Of a stretch of 7,573 nt of DNA, positions 1 through 5,483 are shown piece after piece. The DNA is taken from positions 1-7,573 of the forward strand of contig JACPVK010000231.1 in the NCBI GenBank assembly GCA_016191795.1. The letters run 5' to 3'. Position 1 is the stretch's first letter; each line of letters opens with the position of its first letter. The position numbers and the translations under genes are program-made. Under the pieces are notes generated by a model. It was not told the DNA's origin and made no database searches. It was given only the letters and a program-made list of their open reading frames with translations. Source of the stretch: Gammaproteobacteria bacterium (lineage in GTDB: Bacteria > Pseudomonadota > Gammaproteobacteria > SZUA-229).

Positions 1-5
1 AAATT

Positions 6-26
6 GGTGGGCAATGCCCACCCTAC
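6..26 (-). repeat. REP-like palindrome, GTAGGGTGGGCA type
   Basis: A perfect palindrome with 8-bp arms GGTGGGCA (6-13) and TGCCCACC (15-22) around one central base, followed by CCTAC up to 26. Read on the minus strand it starts GTAGGGTGGGCA, the same head as the palindrome at 7465-7492. Short stem-loops with a GTAG head are the hallmark of REP elements in many gammaproteobacteria. It ends 13 bases before the chosen lpdA start, so it would lie in that gene's leader or in the gap after an upstream gene. Its other side is cut by the window edge. Confidence 0.6.
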
Positions 27-39
27 AAAAGGTTTGGTT

Positions 40-1842
40 ATGAGCACAATTGAAGTCAAGGTTCCGAACATTGGTGATTTCGATGCTGTTGAAATTATCG
101 AAGTGCTGGTTGCTCCCGGTGATGACGTACAGGTTGAAACGTCGTTGATCACAGTTGAGTCCGACAAGGCCAGTATGGAAATTCCATCACCTGCCGCTGG
201 CAAAGTGAAATCGGTAGTGGTGAAAGTTGGCGACAAAATTGCTGAAGGCGCTTTGATATTAACGCTGGAAAGCTCTGTAGTTGAAAATAAAGTTGAAACA
301 AAGGCCGCTTCTAAAACAGATTTAAAGACTGGGGCTATAGAAAGCACGGAGAGAGTGGTTGCGGCTAAATCTGTGCCACCCTCTGAGAAAACCGTTGCCG
401 CGAGTTTTTCCGGTACTGCAGATATGCACGCTGACCTGGTCGTGCTCGGCTCCGGCCCTGGCGGTTACACCGCTGCATTTCGCGCTGCCGATCTCGGCAA
501 AAAAGTTTTACTGATTGAAAAAGAACCTGTGCTGGGTGGCGTTTGTTTGAATGTGGGTTGTATTCCTTCCAAGGCTTTGTTGCATGTGGCCGAAGTCATG
601 GAAGAAGCGCACGAATTTTCTGCGCTGGGCGTAGCCTATGCCAGTCCCAAAGTCGACACTGACAAATTGCGTGATCACAAAAATAAAGTGGTGGGTAAAT
701 TAACCACCGGTTTAAAAGGCCTGGCGAAGCAACGCAAGGTTGAAGTGCTACATGGTTATGGTCGTTTCACTTCGCCGCATACCATTGAAGTGGAAACTGA
801 CGGCAAGAAACAAACTGTACAATTCGAGCATTGCATTATTGCGGCCGGTTCATCGGTTATGAAACTGCCCTTCGTACCCTGGGAAGATCCACGTGTATGG
901 GATTCCACCGATGCCCTGGAATTGCATCAAATACCCAAACGTATGCTGATCGTCGGTGGCGGTATTATCGGTCTGGAAATGGCCACGGTGTATCACGCAC
1001 TGGGTGCAAAAATTACCGTGGTTGAACTGAGTTCCGGTTTGATACCCGGTGCCGATCGTGATTTGATTCGTCCGTTTGAAAAAATTCTCAAAGGCCGTTA
1101 CGAAAATATTTTCCTCAACACCAAAGTCAGCGAAATAAAGCCCACGACCAAAGGTGTGGTGTGTAAATTCGAAGCACCGGCCGATGATAAAAATACACCG
1201 AAAGAAGATACGTTCGATGCGGTACTGGTCGCCATCGGTCGTACACCCAACGGCAAATTGATCGATGCCGACAAGGCGGGCGTTGCCGTGGATGAACGCG
1301 GTTTTATTGCCGTGGATAAACAACAGCGCACTAATGTGAATCACATTTTTGCGATTGGCGATGTTGTCGGTCAACCGATGCTGGCGCACAAGGCAACCCA
1401 CGAAGCCAAAGTGGCTGCCGAAGTGATTGCCGGACAAAAACGTTACTTCGATGCGCGTACTATTCCATCGGTTGCCTATACCAGCCCGGAAGTGGCGTGG
1501 TGCGGCCAAACGGAAGATCAATTGAAAGCAGCCGGTACAGCTTATGAAAAAGGTGTGTTCCCCTGGGCGGCGAGTGGTCGCGCATTATCGGTGGGTGCCG
1601 AAGCCGGTATGACCAAAGTTTTATTCGACAGGGAAACCCATCGTCTACTAGGCTGCGGCATACTCGGTAAAAATGCTGGTGAGCTCATTGCAGAAGCGAC
1701 ATTGGCGGTTGAAATGGGTGCTGATGTTAACGATATTGCACTGACTATTCATCCGCATCCAACTTTGTCTGAAACGATTAATTTTGCAACGGAAGTGGCG
1801 GAAGGTAGTTGTACGGATATTTTTGCGCCGAAGAAACATTGA
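40..1842 (+). CDS. lpdA: Dihydrolipoamide dehydrogenase (E3) with N-terminal lipoyl domain
   Basis: This is the E3 flavoprotein of a 2-oxoacid dehydrogenase complex, most likely pyruvate dehydrogenase. It reoxidises dihydrolipoyl groups on E2 with NAD+ in the cytoplasm. From the ATG at 40 it is 600 aa. Residues 1-78 form a biotinyl/lipoyl domain with the lipoylated lysine K43 in ESDKASME. An Ala/Lys/Thr-rich linker (about 79-127) follows. The E3 core has the FAD motif GSGPGG (137-142), the redox disulfide C169/C174 in GGVCLNVGCIPSK, the NAD-binding GGGIIGLE (306-313), AIGD (438-441) and the catalytic H573/E578 in HPHPTLSE. A TTG at 4 is in frame, but it would translate through the palindrome at 6-26. 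The ATG at 40 has AAAAGG seven bases upstream and begins MSTIEVKVP, a typical lipoyl-domain start. Plain E3 proteins are near 475 aa; the extra length is the lipoyl domain, as in Neisseria P64k and Cupriavidus PdhL. Such genes usually follow aceE-aceF, which would lie left of the window. Confidence 0.97.
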   Translation: MSTIEVKVPNIGDFDAVEIIEVLVAPGDDVQVETSLITVESDKASMEIPSPAAGKVKSVVVKVGDKIAEGALILTLESSVVENKVETKAASKTDLKTGAIESTERVVAAKSVPPSEKTVAASFSGTADMHADLVVLGSGPGGYTAAFRAADLGKKVLLIEKEPVLGGVCLNVGCIPSKALLHVAEVMEEAHEFSALGVAYASPKVDTDKLRDHKNKVVGKLTTGLKGLAKQRKVEVLHGYGRFTSPHTIEVETDGKKQTVQFEHCIIAAGSSVMKLPFVPWEDPRVWDSTDALELHQIPKRMLIVGGGIIGLEMATVYHALGAKITVVELSSGLIPGADRDLIRPFEKILKGRYENIFLNTKVSEIKPTTKGVVCKFEAPADDKNTPKEDTFDAVLVAIGRTPNGKLIDADKAGVAVDERGFIAVDKQQRTNVNHIFAIGDVVGQPMLAHKATHEAKVAAEVIAGQKRYFDARTIPSVAYTSPEVAWCGQTEDQLKAAGTAYEKGVFPWAASGRALSVGAEAGMTKVLFDRETHRLLGCGILGKNAGELIAEATLAVEMGADVNDIALTIHPHPTLSETINFATEVAEGSCTDIFAPKKH

Positions 1843-1862
1843 ATAATCTAAAACCTGTTGTC

Positions 1863-1956
1863 ATGTAGGTTGGCGCTGAGCGCAGCGAAGCCCAATAATG
1901 AACGCCCAATGTTGGAATTCATTGTTGGGCTTCATTACATTCAGCCCAACCTACAT
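1863..1956. repeat. Head-to-head pair of REP-like palindromes (BIME-like)
   Basis: Two GTAGGTTGG-type palindromes face each other. The plus-oriented copy runs about 1865-1895 (GTAGGTTGG, then GCGCTGAGCGC, then GAAGCCCAA). The minus-oriented copy runs 1924-1954 and has a perfect 8-bp stem GTTGGGCT (1924-1931) / AGCCCAAC (1943-1950). The whole block also folds on itself: 1863-1879 pairs with 1941-1956 with one bulged base, and 1887-1900 pairs with 1920-1933 with one G-U. It begins 21 bases after the lpdA stop. It could end or stabilise the lpdA message, but no T-run follows, so it is not a standard intrinsic terminator. Confidence 0.7.
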
Positions 1957-1968
1957 AATGTTTAAGTC

Positions 1969-1981
1969 AGGAATAATTCCT
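1969..1981. repeat. 13-bp palindrome upstream of the phosphate-binding gene
   Basis: AGGAATAATTCCT is a perfect palindrome of 6-bp arms around a central A, about 96 bases before the start codon at 2077. It could be an operator for a dimeric regulator, but I recognise no specific binding consensus and no clear -35/-10 pair beside it. Chance occurrence in AT-rich DNA is possible. Confidence 0.3.
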
Positions 1982-2039
1982 AATCAAAACCCTGATTGAC
2001 ACATTAGCGTTTAACGATCCTGTCACAATCCCGCTTTAG

Positions 2040-2073
2040 GCTTTCTCCAAATTAAAAATGATTCGGAGAAAGC
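2040..2073 (+). promoter_or_regulatory. Inverted repeat that would hide the ribosome binding site
   Basis: GCTTTCTCC (2040-2048) is the exact reverse complement of GGAGAAAGC (2065-2073), with a 16-base A/T-rich loop (2049-2064). The right arm contains the Shine-Dalgarno GGAG (2065-2068), eight bases before the ATG at 2077. If the transcript starts at or before 2040, the RNA could fold into a 9-bp hairpin that sequesters the ribosome binding site, as in RNA thermometers or protein-controlled leaders. It could instead be a DNA operator. No promoter was identified that fixes the 5' end of the message. Confidence 0.5.
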
Positions 2074-2076
2074 TGT

Positions 2077-3387
2077 ATGTCACGTATTTTATGCATAGCC
2101 TTGCTGGTCATTCCTTTTACTCTCCATGCTGCGGATGGTGCACTGTTACGTTTACATGGTTCCAATACTATTGGCTCTGAACTGGCTCCTGATCTGGTTG
2201 CAAGCTGGTTGTTAAGCGAAGGGTTTAGCAATATTCAAGTTGTCCCCGTAGCAGACGAGTCGATCGAAATTCACGGTACAGACAGGCAGGGCAGGTTGCA
2301 AACAGTTGAGATTCTGTCGCATGGATCAGGAACCGGTTTTACATCTATCGCAGAGGGTAAAGCCGATATCGCCATGTCGTCACGCGCCATCAAGGAAGAT
2401 GAGCTGGATCTTCTGGCGGATTTTGGTGATATGACCAGCCACAAGGCCGAATATATCATTGGACTGGATGGTATTGCCGTGATTGTGAATCAGAAAAATC
2501 CGATACAGACCATACAAAAACATCAACTGGCAAAAATCTTCACGGGTGAAATTCAGGACTGGCAACAAATAGATCCGGCAATGAAAGGGCCTGTTCACGT
2601 TTATGCGCGCGATGACAAATCGGGGACTTATGATACGTTCAAGTCACTGGTTCTGGGTAAGGGGAAATTAATTTCCAACGCCAGACGCTACGAATCGAGC
2701 AGCCAGTTATCGGATGATGTCGCGCAGGATAATCTGGCCATCGGATTCATTGGTTTGCCCTATGTGCGTCAGGCCAGAGCGCTGGGTGTTTCGGAAGCGG
2801 GTGCGATGGCCCGGTATCCGGAAATGTTTGATGTGGCGACAGAGGATTATGCACTGGCTCGACGTTTATATATGTATGTGCCTACCCGTATCCAGAACCC
2901 ACAAGTTAATAGTTTTATGACTTTTGTTATGTCAGGCCTGGGTCAGGCGTTGGTGCAGGATAACGGTTTTATTGCGCAGAAAATTATCGCGCAAACTGTC
3001 AAACTTGATCAGGGCTTGCCTGAGGAGTATTTAGTGTTTACCCAAAATGGTGAGCGGCTGTCATTGAATATCCGTTTCCATAAAGGATCGGTAGCAGTCG
3101 ATACCAAGGCGCACCACGATCTTAATCGCCTGGTTGAGTACATGAAATCAACGGCAAACCGCGACAAAAAAATCATGCTGTTTGGTTTTTCAGATGAAAC
3201 CCGTTCAATTCCGGAATACAGCGAAGATCTGGCAACGCACCGGGTTGACCGCGTTGCGGATTTGCTGGTGCGAAAAGGCTTAGATCCGATTCGCGTTCGT
3301 GCCTATGGCAGTGCTAATCCGGTAGCATCAAATGAAGATGTGGCGGGACGCTTCAAGAACAGACGTGTTGAAATATGGATTCAATAG
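2077..3387 (+). CDS. Phosphate-binding (PstS-type) protein fused to an OmpA-like peptidoglycan-binding domain
   Basis: 436 aa, probably periplasmic. Residues 1-18 are a signal peptide ending LHA, with cleavage expected before AD; C6 is not in a lipobox. Residues about 22-310 are a PstS-like class of periplasmic binding protein. The ligand-contact loops are recognisable: GSNTIG (28-33), the MSSRAIKEDE segment (100-109) and DDKSGTYDTF (179-188). Residues about 325-436 are an OmpA/MotB C-terminal domain with D373, R389 and the closing NRRVEIWI, the regions that hold peptidoglycan. The fusion would tether a phosphate binder to the cell wall. An ordinary PstS lacks the OmpA part, and no PstC/PstA/PstB permease genes are visible next to it. 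It may therefore feed a distant ABC transporter, act as a sensor or buffer phosphate. The start is supported by GGAG eight bases upstream and by the signal peptide. The specific ligand is inferred from family resemblance. Confidence 0.9.
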   Translation: MSRILCIALLVIPFTLHAADGALLRLHGSNTIGSELAPDLVASWLLSEGFSNIQVVPVADESIEIHGTDRQGRLQTVEILSHGSGTGFTSIAEGKADIAMSSRAIKEDELDLLADFGDMTSHKAEYIIGLDGIAVIVNQKNPIQTIQKHQLAKIFTGEIQDWQQIDPAMKGPVHVYARDDKSGTYDTFKSLVLGKGKLISNARRYESSSQLSDDVAQDNLAIGFIGLPYVRQARALGVSEAGAMARYPEMFDVATEDYALARRLYMYVPTRIQNPQVNSFMTFVMSGLGQALVQDNGFIAQKIIAQTVKLDQGLPEEYLVFTQNGERLSLNIRFHKGSVAVDTKAHHDLNRLVEYMKSTANRDKKIMLFGFSDETRSIPEYSEDLATHRVDRVADLLVRKGLDPIRVRAYGSANPVASNEDVAGRFKNRRVEIWIQ

Positions 3388-3399
3388 TCATTAATCAGC

Positions 3400-5010
3400 T
3401 TAATTCTGCGTGCGATCTTTTGCCGGTGTACGGATCAGTGTGGTTAGTAGATGAAATGTAATACGATCGACATGTACACTGACACGTTGTAACCAGCGAA
3501 TTGCCTCCAGGCTATCTGTGCCTTGTGCAACCGTCAGTTTGCCGAGAGCCACCTGGCTCATAATCTCGGCACGCAAGGGCTCGGCATGTGTATCTATAAA
3601 ATGTAAATTCTGTTCAGCCAGTGAACGTGCCTGTTCTGGATGTTTGCCTGTTAGTTCATAACTGATGCTATCCATCCGATTTTTAATTTCGTGTACAGCA
3701 AAAGTGAGTGCAGGTGTTTTACGAGCAATGGCGGCGCGATTACTGTCTTCTTCACAGCGCTCGTGTAATCGTTGCATATGGTCGAGTGCGTGTATCATGG
3801 CCAGCAAATTATTCCAGTGCGGGCTGTCGCCATTCTTTAAATGTATCTGGTCAATATAATCGTGGGTTTTATCCAGGGCCGCCTGTAATTCCTGCAAGTC
3901 GACTTTATCATCGGGCGTGGAACCGCTCAACAGTGTGCGTATATGTACCAGCAGTGCGACGAATTCATTGTGTATGGCGGCATACGTGGTGGTGAGTGCA
4001 ATGCCAGGTTCCTTGAGCAATGATGGTTCCAGATTATTGGTGTAGATGGGTGGGTGTTCGGGAAAGATTCTTTCAACCAGATGCGCAAACTGTCTGGTGA
4101 AAGGTAACACCAGCACCACACCCAAAAAATTAAAACCGGTGTGGAAGGCCACCAGTGCAAACTCTGCATCCAGCTCCAGTCTTCCTGGAAAAAATGTTTC
4201 CCATATTTGAATGTAGGGCGTCAGCATCAGAAACGCGAATACACCGGTTAACAAGTTGAAAATCACGTGTGAAAAACCGGTGCGCCTGGCGCCTACTGTA
4301 CCACCGATGGTTGCCATGGCAGCGGTGACGGTGGTGCCTATATCCATGCCAATGACTAACGCGGCGGCCTGATGAAAAGTGATAGCATCGGCAAACAATG
4401 CCGTGAGTGCCATGGCGACACCGGCGCCGGATGACTGGGTGGCGATGGTGAATAAAATACCGATGAGTATCAGCTGCAAGCGACCGCTCAACGTGTCGGG
4501 CGGAAAGCTGGCCGGCGTAATCACATCTGTCAGGCCTTTCATGCCCAGTTGCATCAAGTCTATGCCGACAAAAATTAATGCAAAACCGGCCAGCGCAAAA
4601 CCCAGATGCGCTACATGATTACGTGTTAACAAACGTGCCAGTGCACCAAACAAAATCAGTGGCATCAGTATCAGGCCCAGTTGTAATTTGAATCCAACCA
4701 GTACGATGACCCAGCCGCGCAGCGTGGTGCCGATATTGGCGCCAAAAATAATTCCCAGTGCCTGCGAGAAACTCATTAAGCCGGCACCGACAAAACCCAC
4801 CGCAGTGACGGTGGTGGCACTGGATGATTGCAATACGACAGTGGTGGCGGCGCCAGTCACCGCACCGGACAATGGACTTTTGGTAAAGCGCATCAGCACA
4901 TTGCGCACGGAATCGCCGGCCATCGAGCGCAGACCGTCGGTCATGATGACCATGCCGAGGAGAAATAAGCCGAGGCCACCGGTGGCATTGAGGATTGAGG
5001 TGATGTTCAT
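3400..5010 (-). CDS. Na+/phosphate cotransporter-family membrane protein with PhoU-like C-terminal domain
   Basis: 536 aa, inner membrane. Residues 1 to about 315 hold the duplicated Na/Pi cotransporter fold. Repeat 1 has QSSSATT (61-67) followed by GANIGTT (90-96). Repeat 2 has TQSSGAG (191-197) followed by GMDIGTT (221-227). The paired QSS segments are the family signature that lines the substrate path. From about 335 to the end the protein is soluble and helical, rich in charged residues and His, and resembles the PhoU-like tail seen in many bacterial NptA/YjbB-type proteins. Known members move phosphate with sodium or export it; direction cannot be told here. The ATG at 5010 gives the usual glycine-rich first helix. 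No Shine-Dalgarno is visible before it (CATATCC precedes the ATG), and only a CTG lies in frame before an upstream stop. It converges on the PstS/OmpA gene with 12 bp between stop codons. Confidence 0.92.
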   Translation of the reverse strand: MNITSILNATGGLGLFLLGMVIMTDGLRSMAGDSVRNVLMRFTKSPLSGAVTGAATTVVLQSSSATTVTAVGFVGAGLMSFSQALGIIFGANIGTTLRGWVIVLVGFKLQLGLILMPLILFGALARLLTRNHVAHLGFALAGFALIFVGIDLMQLGMKGLTDVITPASFPPDTLSGRLQLILIGILFTIATQSSGAGVAMALTALFADAITFHQAAALVIGMDIGTTVTAAMATIGGTVGARRTGFSHVIFNLLTGVFAFLMLTPYIQIWETFFPGRLELDAEFALVAFHTGFNFLGVVLVLPFTRQFAHLVERIFPEHPPIYTNNLEPSLLKEPGIALTTTYAAIHNEFVALLVHIRTLLSGSTPDDKVDLQELQAALDKTHDYIDQIHLKNGDSPHWNNLLAMIHALDHMQRLHERCEEDSNRAAIARKTPALTFAVHEIKNRMDSISYELTGKHPEQARSLAEQNLHFIDTHAEPLRAEIMSQVALGKLTVAQGTDSLEAIRWLQRVSVHVDRITFHLLTTLIRTPAKDRTQN

Positions 5011-5184
5011 GGATATGATTAGCGTCAGTTTGGTTGGTACACTGTCATGTCTGGCAAATTTGTATCAATGTGCCAGGTTTTTTCCGGGCAGAGGTTCGAT
5101 ATTGTTCGCATCCTGAGACCATGGAATCAACAAGCGATCTTGCTTCTTTTGCAGTATACATACTGTCAGCAGAATTGAAAAACA
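5011..5184 (-). other. Upstream region of the Na/Pi transporter gene
   Basis: This stretch separates the transporter start from the nested repeat and should contain its promoter. No convincing -35/-10 pair or Shine-Dalgarno was found. A single CTGTCAT (5042-5048, plus strand) equals one half of a Pho box, but it has no second half at 11-bp spacing and points away from the gene. No coding potential was seen. Confidence 0.4.
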
Positions 5185-5229
5185 GGGTCGGAGTTGAATG
5201 GCACTAACTTAAGCACAGAAGCGATTGAA

Positions 5230-5252
5230 TGTAGGAGCGGGCCATGCCCGCG
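5230..5252 (+). repeat. REP-like palindrome, GTAGGAGCGGGC type, left copy
   Basis: GTAGGAGCGGGC leads into a stem GCGGGC (5237-5242) / GCCCGC (5246-5251) with loop CAT. This is a widespread REP-like form in gammaproteobacteria (recalled, not searched). It is inverted relative to the copy at 5413-5435, which has one extra base in its C-run. Confidence 0.65.
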
Positions 5253-5277
5253 ACCAGTATAAAAAGAAAAAAGCCTA

Positions 5278-5396
5278 ACCACAGACGACTGCACGGATGC
5301 AGGAGGTAGAGCAACGCAGGAGAAGTTGCCGAGGACACGGAGGTCACTGAGAAAAACAATCGGATATTCCTCTGTGCTCTCTGTGTCCTCTGTGGT
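5278..5396. repeat. ACCACAGAGGACACAGAG-type repeat core
   Basis: The right half, read on the minus strand, is a tandem-like run of ACCACAGAGGACACAGAG units. The left half carries diverged versions on the plus strand (ACCACAGA at 5278, GAGGACAC at 5331). Two small hairpins sit in the left half: CTGCA-CGGA-TGCAG (5289-5302) and GCAAC/GTTGC (5311-5315 with 5325-5329). An 84-codon minus-strand frame across it reads TTEDTESTEE. I regard that frame as spurious, because repeats of this type recur in many genomes and generate such false proteins. Confidence 0.55.
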
Positions 5397-5412
5397 AAAT
5401 GCTTTGTTGGTA

Positions 5413-5435
5413 GCGGGCATGGCCCCGCTCCTACA
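5413..5435 (-). repeat. REP-like palindrome, GTAGGAGCGGGC type, right copy
   Basis: GCGGGCATGG followed by CCCCGCTCCTACA; on the minus strand it begins TGTAGGAGCGGG. It matches the copy at 5230-5251 apart from one additional base, and closes the inner part of the nested repeat. Confidence 0.65.
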
Positions 5436-5483
5436 GGCTTAAGTAAGTACCATTCGGGTCAGAGTTTAAATATGTCGTTTTTG

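Larger units (their letters stand above)
5185..5466. mobile_element. Nested inverted repeat resembling a MITE
   Basis: A non-coding, layered palindrome. The outer arms are GAATGGCACTAACTTAAGC (5196-5214) and its inverted copy (5437-5455), 17 of 19 identical. Inside are inverted GTAGGAGCGGGC-type palindromes at 5230-5251 and 5413-5435. Inside those is a core (5278-5396) beginning ACCACAGA and ending TCTGTGGT. An 11-base direct repeat, GGGTCGGAGTT (5185-5195) and GGGTCAGAGTT (5456-5466), abuts both outer arms exactly, like a target-site duplication. No transposase is encoded, so movement would depend on an enzyme elsewhere. The element lies between two minus-strand genes, 17 bases beyond the stop of the NHL gene. 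Whether it moved as a unit or grew by serial insertion is not known. Confidence 0.55.

Noticed and set aside
4..39. Upstream TTG start for lpdA
   Set aside because: It would add 12 residues encoded mainly by the REP-like palindrome. The ATG at 40 has its own ribosome binding site and the normal lipoyl-domain N-terminus.
850..1521. 223-codon open frame antisense to lpdA
   Set aside because: It lies wholly inside the strongly supported lpdA gene, and its translation has no recognisable domain. It is a shadow of lpdA codon use.
1996..2018. TTGACA as a -35 box for the phosphate-binding gene
   Set aside because: TTGACA (1996-2001) is a perfect hexamer, but no acceptable -10 lies 16-18 bases downstream.
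2058..2191. Small overlapping frame starting in the hairpin loop
   Set aside because: It has no ribosome binding site and its translation overlaps the phosphate-binding gene without coding character.
5042..5048. CTGTCAT as a Pho box for the Na/Pi gene
   Set aside because: A single half-repeat, in the wrong orientation, with no partner at 11 bp on either side.
4688..5116. 142-codon plus-strand frame opposite the Na/Pi gene start
   Set aside because: Most of it is antisense to the conserved QSSSATT and GANIGTT region, and it has low-complexity Pro/Thr/Val composition.
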